From positions 186,001 to 250,000 of the forward strand of contig DBFWLO010000008.1 of assembly GCA_048465415.1 (NCBI GenBank): 64,000 bases of DNA, in the 5' to 3' direction. Made by a program: the position numbers and the translations under genes. The notes under the pieces are model-generated. The model made no database searches. It had not been told where the DNA came from and saw nothing but the letters and a program-made list of their open reading frames with translations. This stretch comes from Scatosoma sp048465415 (GTDB lineage Bacteria > Bacillota > Clostridia > Christensenellales > Borkfalkiaceae). Each line of letters opens with the position of its first letter. Positions within the stretch are counted from its first letter, which is position 1. Positions 16,330 through 24,518 of the stretch are shown here, piece by piece.

Positions 16330-16803
16330 ATGTTTTGGAATTTATTGGCGTCCGAGAGCGGTGCCACCTCTTCGGGAACGACCGCGGGCGGCGGAAGCAG
16401 CTGGATGTCCTGGGTGCTCATCGGCGGTCTCGTGCTCGTCATCGTCGTCTTTATGGTTTTGAACAGCCGTTCCTCCAAAAAGAGACAGAAGGAAACGCAG
16501 GCTATGCTCGACGCTATTCAGCCCGGCAATAAAGTCAAGACCATCGGCGGAATCTGCGGTATCGTCGTCGACGTCAATCCCGAGGAAAATACTTTTATTT
16601 TGGAAACGGGTACGGAGGCGAGCGGAAAATCTTATCTGAAATTCGACAAGCAGGCGGTCTATCAGACGGACGCGGTCGCGCCCAAGACGGAAAAGGCGGA
16701 GCTGCCTCCTGAACAGAGCGAGGCCGGCGAAGCGCCTGCCGAAGAGCCGTTTGAGGAAGCCGCGGAGACGAAGAACGAAGAAAACAAGGAAAACAAGGAC
16801 TGA
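16330..16803 (+). CDS. yajC: Sec translocase accessory subunit YajC
   Basis: YajC is a single-span membrane protein that associates with SecDF and SecYEG. The 157-residue protein has one membrane helix at about 25-45 (WVLIGGLVLVIVVFMVL), then the conserved cytoplasmic domain (SSKKRQKETQAMLDAIQPGN, KVKTIGGICGIVVDV). The C-terminal tail after residue 110 is acidic, rich in Glu/Ala/Lys and probably disordered; it makes the protein longer than the usual 90-110 residues. RBS AAGGAG. It sits two to five genes upstream of secD and secF, with which it acts, and is closed by a strong terminator. Confidence 0.95.
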   Translation: MFWNLLASESGATSSGTTAGGGSSWMSWVLIGGLVLVIVVFMVLNSRSSKKRQKETQAMLDAIQPGNKVKTIGGICGIVVDVNPEENTFILETGTEASGKSYLKFDKQAVYQTDAVAPKTEKAELPPEQSEAGEAPAEEPFEEAAETKNEENKENKD

Positions 16804-16826
16804 GCGCTTTTTTGCAGGGCGCGCGG

Positions 16827-16858
16827 GACGTTCTCTTTTGAGAGAACGTCTTTTTTTT
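16827..16858 (+). terminator. Terminator of yajC
   Basis: Perfect 10-bp stem (16827-16836 with 16841-16850), 4-base loop, eight T residues. Confidence 0.95.
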
Positions 16859-16962
16859 ATAAAAGCGGCGCCGGAATCGAGTCGGAGAGATTCTAAACGG
16901 GGCAGATCCGAGCATAGGATAGTAAAGAAAAACGAAAATCTCGCACGGAGGTATTTTTTACT

Positions 16963-17346
16963 ATGCAAACGGACAATTCTTTTGCCGCGCACCTGCTGCA
17001 AATCGCCAAAGCCGTCGTTTTATCTTTGCTCTTTTGTCTCGCCGCGGTGCTGATCTTTTCTCTGATCCTCAAATTCGCCTCGCTCTCCGATTCCGTCGTC
17101 AAGCCCGTCAATCAGTGCATCAAGGCGTTCGCCATTCTCTTCGGCTGTTTCTTCGCGATCCGCGGCGAAAAGGGCTGGCTCAAAGGGCTCGCCGCCGGAA
17201 TTTTGACCGTGATGCTCTCCTATCTCATCTTCGCGATGATCGGCGGGGATTTCGCCCTGTCCTGGCTGATTTTCGCCGAGCTCGCCTTCGGCGCCGTCGC
17301 GGGCGTTCTGAGCGGGATCGTCGCCGTCAACGTGCGCCCCGATTGA
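16963..17346 (+). CDS. TIGR04086-family membrane protein
   Basis: The 127-residue protein has four predicted membrane segments (about 12-36, 46-66, 70-92, 98-120) and almost no soluble part. It resembles the TIGR04086/YrzE-like Firmicutes membrane family, usually found next to yajC as here. Its biochemical role is unknown in the family. RBS CGGAGG 12 bases before ATG 16963. Its position between yajC and scfA follows the clostridial order. No promoter of its own is obvious downstream of the yajC terminator. Confidence 0.75.
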   Translation: MQTDNSFAAHLLQIAKAVVLSLLFCLAAVLIFSLILKFASLSDSVVKPVNQCIKAFAILFGCFFAIRGEKGWLKGLAAGILTVMLSYLIFAMIGGDFALSWLIFAELAFGAVAGVLSGIVAVNVRPD

Positions 17347-17418
17347 GTCCGGGGGCTTCGGGCGGCGCGCTTTGCGCGCGGTTTTGCGGCGGAAAATAAA
17401 AAAAACGCCGCAAACCGC

Positions 17419-17447
17419 TTGCAATTTATGCGAACGTGTATTATAAT
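17419..17447 (+). promoter_or_regulatory. Promoter of scfA
   Basis: TTGCAA (17419-17424), 17 bases, TATAAT (17442-17447). A strong promoter directly ahead of the peptide precursor. Confidence 0.82.
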
Positions 17448-17492
17448 AGAAATATATTTTATCAAGATTTTTATTATAGAGGAGATACTGCT

Positions 17493-17645
17493 ATGATCAA
17501 AACGATTGCGAAACCCGCGGAAAGAAAAGTAACCGGCTGCGGCGAGTGCAGAAGCACCTGCCAGTCCGCCTGCAAGACCAGCTGCACGGTGGGAAATCAG
17601 TCCTGCGAGCGCATCACCCGCGAAGAGAAGATCGAGCGCAAATAA
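17493..17645 (+). CDS. scfA: SCIFF ranthipeptide precursor (six Cys in forty-five)
   Basis: The 50-residue ribosomal peptide is modified by the radical SAM enzyme encoded next door to form sulfur-to-carbon thioether links. Six Cys are at 16, 19, 23, 27, 31 and 38, in the family pattern CGEC-x3-C-x3-C-x3-C-x6-C, with the diagnostic core CQSACKTSCTVGNQ. The leader (residues 1-15) is short and basic. ATG 17493 is preceded by AGAGGAG; the longer frame has no RBS. It is kept between yajC and secD in most Clostridia. In related species the mature peptide is implicated in quorum-sensing-like regulation; its role here is unknown. The terminator at 17674-17701 separates it from scfB. Confidence 0.95.
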   Translation: MIKTIAKPAERKVTGCGECRSTCQSACKTSCTVGNQSCERITREEKIERK

Positions 17646-17673
17646 GGTTTTTCACGGCACAGACCGGCGTAAA

Positions 17674-17701
17674 GGCGCAGCGAAAGCTCGCGCCGTTTTT
17701 T
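17674..17701 (+). terminator. Attenuating terminator between scfA and scfB
   Basis: GGCGC-AGC-GAAA-GCT-(C)-GCGCC stem with a one-base bulge, then GTTTTTT. It probably makes the precursor RNA more abundant than that of the maturase. Confidence 0.7.
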
Positions 17702-17799
17702 GCCGTCGGCAAGGTATGCGGCGGAAGGACAAAAACGAGAATACACGGCGCGGTCGGGGGAGTTTGGTTACTCCCCTCGATTTTGCGTAAAAGGAAATT

Positions 17800-19152
17800 A
17801 TGATACACGTTTTCAGTTATCGGGACAAAAATTACATCTACGACGTGGGCAGCGGCGCGCTGCACGAGTGCGACAGGCCGACGGCGGATTATCTCAGAGC
17901 CAAAGAAGAGGGGCGGGACGTCGACGTCACCTATCTTACGGACGAAGAGATCAAGAATATCCTCGCGGACGTCGAGGGGCTTACAAAGGAAGGTTTGCTT
18001 TTCAAAGAGGAAGTGAAAGCCTATCCGATGAAGAGCGACGAGGTCAAGGCGCTCTGTATCCATATCTGCCACGACTGCAATTTCCGGTGCCGGTATTGTT
18101 TCGCGGACGAGGGCGCCTATCATTCCGCGCGCGAGTTCATGAGCGAGGAAACGGCGAAGGCGGCGGTGGACTTTCTCATTGCGAACAGCGGTAAGAGAAA
18201 GGTGCTGGAAATGGACTTTTTCGGCGGCGAGCCGCTGATGAATCTCGGCGTGCTCAAAAAGACGGTATACTACGCCAAAGAGCAGGCGGCGAAGGCGGGG
18301 AAAAAGTTCCTCTTCACCACTACGACCAACGCGCTGCTTTTAAACGACGAGACGATCGAGTTTTTCAACGAGGAGATGGAGAACGTCGTGCTTTCCCTGG
18401 ACGGGCGCAAAGAAGTGCACGACGAGATCCGCAAGACGGTGAACGGCAGGGGGAGTTTCGATTACGTGATCGGCAACATCAAAAAATTCGTCGCCTTGCG
18501 CGGGGACAAGAGTTATTACGTGCGGGGCACCTTCACGGCGAAGAATCTCGATTTTTCCAAAGACGTGCTCTTTATCGCCGACCAGGGGCTGGATTCGATT
18601 TCCATGGAGCCGGTGGTGACGGAACTTTCTGATCTTGAAATCAAGGCGGAGCATCTGCCCGTGATCGAGAAGGAATACGAGAACCTCTGCGACGAGTATT
18701 TAAAGCGCTACGCGGAGGGACGAGGATTCAATTTCTTCCATTTCAACATCGATCTGGAAGGCGGGCCTTGTCTTTCCAAGCGGGTTTCCGCCTGCGGCGC
18801 GGGCAACGAGTATTTTTCGGTCGTGCCAAACGGCGATCTTTATCCCTGCCACCAATTCGCGGGGGACAAGGCTTTCTATATGGGAAACGTGCGCGAGGGG
18901 ATCACCCGGCCGGAAATTCGGGAGAAATTCAAAAATTCCTGTCTGTTCACGAGAAAGAAGTGCGGAGACTGTTTCGCGAAATTTATCTGTTCGGGCGGCT
19001 GCAACGCCAACAATTATCATTTCAACGGCGATATCGACGAGCCGTACGAGATGACCTGCGCGATGATGAAAAAGCGCATCGAATGCGCCATGCACATTCT
19101 CGCCGCAAAGAAGGCGGGCGGGAACAACGCGGAAGAGCGCGGAGCTTTATAG
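17800..19152 (+). CDS. scfB: SCIFF maturase, radical SAM/SPASM thioether-forming enzyme
   Basis: The enzyme installs Cys-thioether crosslinks in ScfA using S-adenosylmethionine and iron-sulfur clusters in the cytoplasm. The 450-residue protein has an N-terminal RiPP recognition-like region (about 1-85), a radical SAM core whose CNFRCRYC motif binds the [4Fe-4S] cluster (about 92-99), then FFGGEPL. A C-terminal SPASM domain (about 335-435) carries many Cys (ACGAG, CHQF, CGDCFAKFICSGGC, CAMM) for auxiliary clusters. Length and order match TIGR03974-type enzymes. RBS AAGGAAA. It follows its substrate gene by 154 bases and is read through an attenuating terminator. Confidence 0.95.
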   Translation: MIHVFSYRDKNYIYDVGSGALHECDRPTADYLRAKEEGRDVDVTYLTDEEIKNILADVEGLTKEGLLFKEEVKAYPMKSDEVKALCIHICHDCNFRCRYCFADEGAYHSAREFMSEETAKAAVDFLIANSGKRKVLEMDFFGGEPLMNLGVLKKTVYYAKEQAAKAGKKFLFTTTTNALLLNDETIEFFNEEMENVVLSLDGRKEVHDEIRKTVNGRGSFDYVIGNIKKFVALRGDKSYYVRGTFTAKNLDFSKDVLFIADQGLDSISMEPVVTELSDLEIKAEHLPVIEKEYENLCDEYLKRYAEGRGFNFFHFNIDLEGGPCLSKRVSACGAGNEYFSVVPNGDLYPCHQFAGDKAFYMGNVREGITRPEIREKFKNSCLFTRKKCGDCFAKFICSGGCNANNYHFNGDIDEPYEMTCAMMKKRIECAMHILAAKKAGGNNAEERGAL

Positions 19153-19257
19153 GCGCGGGCGCGCCCGTAGGGGAGCGGACAAGCCGTCGGGAAAAGAAAA
19201 AAACGGCGTATTTTTGTGAAAACCGTCAAAAAATTCAAGTTAGGCCGCCCTTATGAC

Positions 19258-19286
19258 TTGACGGGCGGCGGCAGATAAGATATAAT
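19258..19286 (+). promoter_or_regulatory. Promoter of secDF with flanking inverted repeat
   Basis: TTGACG (19258-19263), 17 bases, TATAAT (19281-19286). GCCGCCC (19244-19250) and GGGCGGC (19263-19269) form an inverted repeat around the -35 box, a possible operator. Confidence 0.78.
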
Positions 19287-19344
19287 AAAACAGTATCAGT
19301 TTACAACTGAGTTTTTTATCCGAAAATCATCAGGAGGCTATTCA

Positions 19345-20850
19345 ATGGGCAAGAAGAAATCGGTGGTATTGATGACGTTGCTTACCATCGTTATCGTCGC
19401 GTTGTGCGCGATGATCGTGGTCCCGTCCTTTACGCTTACGTTCCTCTGGAACGGCGCCGTAAGCGACTGGAACCCCGTCGTCAAAACGTACGACCTCGGC
19501 GCGGACCTCGGCGGGGGATACTATACTTACTATTACCCCGAAGGAATCATTTCCGAGAACGATTATAAATTCGAATGTGAAAAGGCGAAGGATGAGGACA
19601 AGCGTAAAGAGATCGAGGATTCCTACACCGCCTACAAGGGGTTGTATTTAAGCACCGATCCCGAGGATGGGATCGTCGAGGAAAAGGACGGGAAATACGT
19701 CGTGACGGACAGCTTCAAGACCTCCTTCGAAGCCGCGGCGAAAGAGATCGCCGCGCGTTATGAGAAGAAAGGATATTCCTCCTTCCGCGTTTCCGTCGTC
19801 GACGATTACGCGCTGAGAGTGGAGCTTCCCAAGTCCGACACGTCGGCCGCCGCTTCCTTCACCTATTTTGCCTATACGGGCGAGTTTACCCTCCACGACG
19901 GCAGCAATACGGTGTTTGAAGAGGGGAAAGACGTCGTTCCCGCCGATTATTTCAAGAGCTTTTCGCCCAAGACCAACCGCGACAGCACATACGTGATGGT
20001 CAAGCTCACCGACAAGGGCAGAAAACTCATCAAGGATCTGACGACGACGCTTGCCGCGTCCTCTTCGTCCGATTCCTCGTCCGGTTCTTCCGCCACCCTT
20101 TCCTTTAAGGTCGGCGACGAGTCGGTGATCCAGCTGACCGTGTCCGAAGCCATCGACGAAAAGACTCTCTATATCGGCGGCTCCGATACCTACACCTATC
20201 AGTCGGCGCAGACGGTGTCCATTCTTCTCAATTCCGCGGTGCGCGCGGGGGATCTGGGCATCGGTTTCAAAGCGGACGAAACGCGTACTTTCGATCCCGC
20301 CTACGGTTCCAACGCGCTGACTCTTCTCTATATCGCGATCGCCGTTATCCTGGTGGCTGCAATCGTACTGCCCATTATCAAGTATCGGGGCTTCGGCGGG
20401 GCAATGGCCTATTCCACTCTCTCCTATCTCATCGTCGCGGCGCTCTGTTTCGCGTTCATTACGAGCGGGGTATTCGAGTTTACGCTCGGTTCGGTGATCA
20501 TCTTCCTCTTCGGACTGCTCCTGACCGTTCTTCTCAACGCCTATATCTACGGCGCCGTCAAATCGGAATTTGCGACCGGCAAAACGGTGGAATCTTCCGT
20601 GAAAGCGGGTTATAAAAAGACGCTGGCGGGCATCATCGACATCTACGCGGTTTTAATCGGCGCGGCGCTGCTGCTTCTGATCGGCGCGGCGGGGCTGCAC
20701 ACAATGGCTTTGCAGGCGTTGATCTGCCTCGTGACGGGCGCTTTCTGCAACCTGCTCTGGACGAGAGTGATCAATCACATGATGCTTTCCGCGTCGAAGA
20801 ACAAATATAAGTATTTCCGCTTTGTAAGGGAGGACGACGACGATGAGTAA
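19345..20850 (+). CDS. secD: Divergent protein-export membrane protein SecD
   Basis: SecD works with SecF to pull secreted proteins across the membrane using proton motive force. The 501-residue protein has one N-terminal membrane helix (about 8-32), an extracytoplasmic domain (about 35-320) opening with LGADLGGGYYTYYYP, the counterpart of the canonical LGLDLRGG motif with Arg lost, a Ser-rich spacer near 238-250, and five C-terminal membrane helices (about 325-480). The tail is acidic (EDDDDE). Sequence drift is large, but the position after yajC/scfB, the topology and the 8-base overlap with secF support the call. RBS AGGAGG. Confidence 0.8.
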   Translation: MGKKKSVVLMTLLTIVIVALCAMIVVPSFTLTFLWNGAVSDWNPVVKTYDLGADLGGGYYTYYYPEGIISENDYKFECEKAKDEDKRKEIEDSYTAYKGLYLSTDPEDGIVEEKDGKYVVTDSFKTSFEAAAKEIAARYEKKGYSSFRVSVVDDYALRVELPKSDTSAAASFTYFAYTGEFTLHDGSNTVFEEGKDVVPADYFKSFSPKTNRDSTYVMVKLTDKGRKLIKDLTTTLAASSSSDSSSGSSATLSFKVGDESVIQLTVSEAIDEKTLYIGGSDTYTYQSAQTVSILLNSAVRAGDLGIGFKADETRTFDPAYGSNALTLLYIAIAVILVAAIVLPIIKYRGFGGAMAYSTLSYLIVAALCFAFITSGVFEFTLGSVIIFLFGLLLTVLLNAYIYGAVKSEFATGKTVESSVKAGYKKTLAGIIDIYAVLIGAALLLLIGAAGLHTMALQALICLVTGAFCNLLWTRVINHMMLSASKNKYKYFRFVREDDDDE

Positions 20851-21916
20851 GCAAGTGAAAACAGTCGGTAAATTCAGACTTTGGGCGTTGATCAGCGCCC
20901 TGGTGATCCTGGCGGGGATCGTGCTCGGCATCTTCCTCGGCTTCAACGCCGATCCCACCGTTTCCGACGTGAAAACGCTGACGATCGAAGTCGATTCCGT
21001 CGTCTCCATCTCCGACGTGAAAACGGAAAAAGTCAAAGAGATCGCCGAACGGGAGCTCGACAAGGCGGGACTCAAAGACATCTATACGCTGCACGGCAAG
21101 CTCTCCGGCAACAGCGAAAGCGAACTCATTTACGTGTTTTCGGCCGAGGCGGACGAGGAAAAAGTGACCAAAGCGAAGGCGGGCGTCGAAACGGCGCTCA
21201 ACGAAGCCAAGTCCCAGGAAGGCAACGAGTTGTACGGCGCTTTCTTCTACGTGATGGCCGGCAGCGAAAAAGCGTCGGCGGTGCTTTCCGCCGGCTATAT
21301 CTGGCGGGGAATCCTCGCGGCCGCCGCAATCCTTCTCTTCGAGTTCGTCTACGTCGCGATCCGCTATAAGCTGAACATGGGCGTGACGGCGGCGGCAACC
21401 TCGTTTGTGAGTATACTGCTCACGTTGGCGCTCATCGTGCTCTTCCGTATCCCCGTCACCGGTTCCGTCATCTACGTCGCGGCGTTCGCGCTGCTTTATT
21501 CCGCGCTCCTTTCGATGATTATTTTCAACAGAATGCGCGAAAATTTCAAGACGGACGAATACAAGGATATGCCCGCGCAGGAGGCGATCGCGACTTCCGT
21601 GCCCGTCAAAGTCATTCTGGCTTTTGCGATTGTCGGCGCCGCGGCGCTGATCCTGGTGGGGGCGATCGCGGCGGCGAACGTGAGATGGTTCGCCTTAGCC
21701 GCTTTAACGGCGCTCGTCTCCGGCACCTATGCGGCGCTCTTATTCCTGCCCGCGATGTACTTGCCCCTGAAAAAGATTTCGGACAAGAAAGCGGCCGAAC
21801 GCGCCAGATACGACTATAAGAAACCCGAGAAAAGCGAAAAGTCCAAAAAGGACGAAAAGCCCGCTCCGGCGAAGGACGCGGGTTCCGCGGCCGGATCCCA
21901 AAAGGCCGGGGACTGA
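20843..21916 (+). CDS. secF: Divergent protein-export membrane protein SecF
   Basis: Partner of SecD. The 357-residue protein has an N-terminal membrane helix (about 12-34), an extracytoplasmic domain (about 35-145, including FNADPTVSDVKTLTIEVDS, equivalent to the usual FTGG region but diverged), and a block of five membrane helices (about 150-305). A charged Lys/Glu/Ala/Pro-rich cytoplasmic tail (about 305-357) is not usual for SecF. The start lies inside the last codons of secD with AAGGGAGG upstream, so translation is probably coupled. Canonical SecF would be about 300 residues. Confidence 0.78.
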   Translation: MSKQVKTVGKFRLWALISALVILAGIVLGIFLGFNADPTVSDVKTLTIEVDSVVSISDVKTEKVKEIAERELDKAGLKDIYTLHGKLSGNSESELIYVFSAEADEEKVTKAKAGVETALNEAKSQEGNELYGAFFYVMAGSEKASAVLSAGYIWRGILAAAAILLFEFVYVAIRYKLNMGVTAAATSFVSILLTLALIVLFRIPVTGSVIYVAAFALLYSALLSMIIFNRMRENFKTDEYKDMPAQEAIATSVPVKVILAFAIVGAAALILVGAIAAANVRWFALAALTALVSGTYAALLFLPAMYLPLKKISDKKAAERARYDYKKPEKSEKSKKDEKPAPAKDAGSAAGSQKAGD

Positions 21917-22134
21917 CGTATTTCCCCAAACTGAATACGGAGCTTTTGTCGGCGCGGCGTTGCCCGCCGGCGCAGGAAAACGGCGCCGCAAGGCGCGTAT
22001 CGATCGAAGTGAGGCGGCGGAGGGGCTGGATTTTCCCACTCCGCCCTTTTGCTTTCAAAGAACGATTCTAAAAAAGAAAAAATCCGCGTTGCGTCCCAGG
22101 GCGGAGGATACGAACCCATACCGTAAGGAAAAAT

Positions 22135-24459
22135 ATGAAAAAAATTGTCCCCGAATACGTATTTTCGCAAGAACAATTAAATAACGTTTCCCTGCTTGCG
22201 AACGAGACGGGGCTGACGGAACACATCGCGCGGATCCTCTATGCGCGGGGAGTGGACACGCAGGAAAAGATCCGACGTTTCATGAACCCGTCGAAAGCGA
22301 ATTTTCTTTCGCCTTTTCTCATGAAAGGCATGAAGGAAGCGACGGAACTCCTCGCCGCCGCCCGCGACGAGGGAAAGACGGTGGCCGTGTTCGGCGACTA
22401 CGACGCCGACGGCGTCTGCGCCTTAGCGATCATGTATCACGCGCTCAAAGACTTCGGCGTCGAAGCGCACATTTACGTGCCCGAACGCGCGGACGGGTAC
22501 GGACTGTCCGAGGAGGCGGTGGACAAGATCTTCGAGGACTGTCAGCCCGAACTTTTCATCACGGTGGACTGCGGCATATCCTGCGCCAAAGAGACGCAAT
22601 ATATTTACGAACTCGGCGCCGACGTCATCGTCACCGATCATCACGAACTGCCCGAAACGCTGCCCGACTGCATCGTCGTCAATCCCAAACTGCAAGACGA
22701 TTATCCGTACGACAATTTATGCGGCGCGGGCGTGGCGTTCAAGCTCGCGTGCGCGCTCATCGGCGAGGACGCCTATCGCTATCTCGATTTCGCGACGCTG
22801 GCGACGGTCGCCGACAGCGTGCCCTTATTGGGCGAAAACCGCGACATCGTCACCGAGGGGCTCAAACTGTTCAATTCCCGGCCGCGGAGCTGTTTTTCCG
22901 CGCTCATGGGCAAGAACTACGACGGCGTGACGGCGCAGAATCTCGCCTTCACGATCGCCCCGCGCATCAACGCCGCGGGACGCATGGGGGACGCGCAGGC
23001 GGCGTTCCGGCTCTTCGTCTCCGAGGACGAGAGCGAGATTCTTTCGCTGGCGGCGCAGCTTTGCGCCTACAACACCGAACGCCAGAAGTGCTGCGACGAG
23101 CTGTACGCGTCCGCGAAGGCCAAGCTCAAAGAAAAGGGCGCGTACGGGTATGTGATCATGCTCTCGGACGAGAGCTGGAATTCGGGCTTCGTGGGAATCG
23201 TGGCGGCGAGGATCGCCGAGGAATACAACCGCCCCACTCTTCTCTTCGTCCACCACGGCGGCATGCTCAAAGGCAGCGCGCGCAGTATCGAAAACGTCAA
23301 CATTTTCACGGCGCTGAAAAACTGTTCGCAGTATATCGAAGAGTTCGGCGGCCACGCGCAGGCGGCCGGAATCAATCTCACCGAAGAAAATTTCGATAAG
23401 CTGGAAGCGGCGCTCAACGAAGAGATCCGAAGCTCGTATACCGAAGAAGATTTCGAACAGCGCATTTACGTGAGCGAGGAGATCGTTGAGCCTTTTTCGG
23501 AAAAGTTCGCGCACGAACTGGCGGCGATGGAACCGTACGGCGTGGGGCACCGCCGGCCGATGTTCTGCATCAGCGCGGGCGCGTGTTCGGCGAAGCCGAT
23601 CAAGTTCATGTCCCCGCACCTTTCGGTGAAAAGCGAGTATATCGAGTTGATGTATTTTTCGGGCGCGAAAAATCTCAAACTCGTCGAGAGCGACGTGGAG
23701 AAAAAGTTCGTCTTTGAAATCAATATCTCGCATTTTCGCGGCCGGGAATATATCAAGGGCTTTATCCGCGAACTCCTCTACGACGGGCGTACGGGGCGGA
23801 ACGTGTCGGAGAGCATTTTCGCCAATTCGGTGGCGCGCTCCTACGCTTCGCCGATCGGCGTCAACGCCCTTCCTTTGACGACGGAAGAGACGAAAAAACT
23901 GATCGAAGAAAAGCGGAGAGAGTGCGCGTACGGGCTTTGTCTGATCGCTTCGGACCGGCGGACGCTGCGTTTTTACGACAATCTGGAAGGCTTCGGCTGC
24001 GACCTCTTTTATCCGTCGTCGAAGAATCTCGCCAACAATCTCGTCGTTTCGCCGTCGGCGGACGCGGATCTTAGCGGGTTCCGGGATTTTGTTTTTCTCG
24101 ATACGCCTTCCGATTTCAATATCGCCGCGCTCGAAGGAAAAACGGTGTATGTGAATCGGGAGATCTGCGGCTACAAAATGTTTACGGGACTGGACACGCG
24201 TCGGGAGAGCCTGCTCGAAATTTTTGCCGCCTTGCGCCGGGGCGTGAACGCATTGAGCGGCGAGACGGCCGAGGAGCTCGCTTTTGCCTGCGACGCGCTC
24301 GGATTCGATAAACGGGAGTTTATTTTCGCGCTGAGCGTGTTCGAGGAACTGGGACTCGTGAATTTCGCCGAGGGACGGCTGATCGTCTATCGCGGCGTCA
24401 AAGCGGATCTGAACGATTCCGCGATTTACAGAAAAATTTGTATTTTGCAGGAGGAATGA
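22135..24459 (+). CDS. recJ: Single-stranded-DNA exonuclease RecJ
   Basis: RecJ is a 5'-3' exonuclease of recombination and mismatch repair. The 774-residue protein has the DHH domain with metal-binding motifs FGDYDADGVCA, ITVDCGIS and VTDHHE, the DHHA1 domain with GGHAQAAGI at about 403-411, and a C-terminal OB-fold-like region. A further extension of about 200 residues resembles the longer Firmicutes RecJ. RBS AAGGAAA 6 bases before the start. It follows secF, as in other Clostridia. The usual apt gene between recJ and rel is absent. Confidence 0.95.
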   Translation: MKKIVPEYVFSQEQLNNVSLLANETGLTEHIARILYARGVDTQEKIRRFMNPSKANFLSPFLMKGMKEATELLAAARDEGKTVAVFGDYDADGVCALAIMYHALKDFGVEAHIYVPERADGYGLSEEAVDKIFEDCQPELFITVDCGISCAKETQYIYELGADVIVTDHHELPETLPDCIVVNPKLQDDYPYDNLCGAGVAFKLACALIGEDAYRYLDFATLATVADSVPLLGENRDIVTEGLKLFNSRPRSCFSALMGKNYDGVTAQNLAFTIAPRINAAGRMGDAQAAFRLFVSEDESEILSLAAQLCAYNTERQKCCDELYASAKAKLKEKGAYGYVIMLSDESWNSGFVGIVAARIAEEYNRPTLLFVHHGGMLKGSARSIENVNIFTALKNCSQYIEEFGGHAQAAGINLTEENFDKLEAALNEEIRSSYTEEDFEQRIYVSEEIVEPFSEKFAHELAAMEPYGVGHRRPMFCISAGACSAKPIKFMSPHLSVKSEYIELMYFSGAKNLKLVESDVEKKFVFEINISHFRGREYIKGFIRELLYDGRTGRNVSESIFANSVARSYASPIGVNALPLTTEETKKLIEEKRRECAYGLCLIASDRRTLRFYDNLEGFGCDLFYPSSKNLANNLVVSPSADADLSGFRDFVFLDTPSDFNIAALEGKTVYVNREICGYKMFTGLDTRRESLLEIFAALRRGVNALSGETAEELAFACDALGFDKREFIFALSVFEELGLVNFAEGRLIVYRGVKADLNDSAIYRKICILQEE

Positions 24460-24518
24460 CGGGCGCGCTTTTTAAGAATTTTCAAAACGCGCGAAGGGAA
24501 AGACGAGGGATAAGCGAT

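Noticed and set aside
24438..24518. 27-codon N-terminal extension of Rel overlapping recJ
   Set aside because: No RBS for the earlier ATG, while ATG 24519 has one and matches known proteins.
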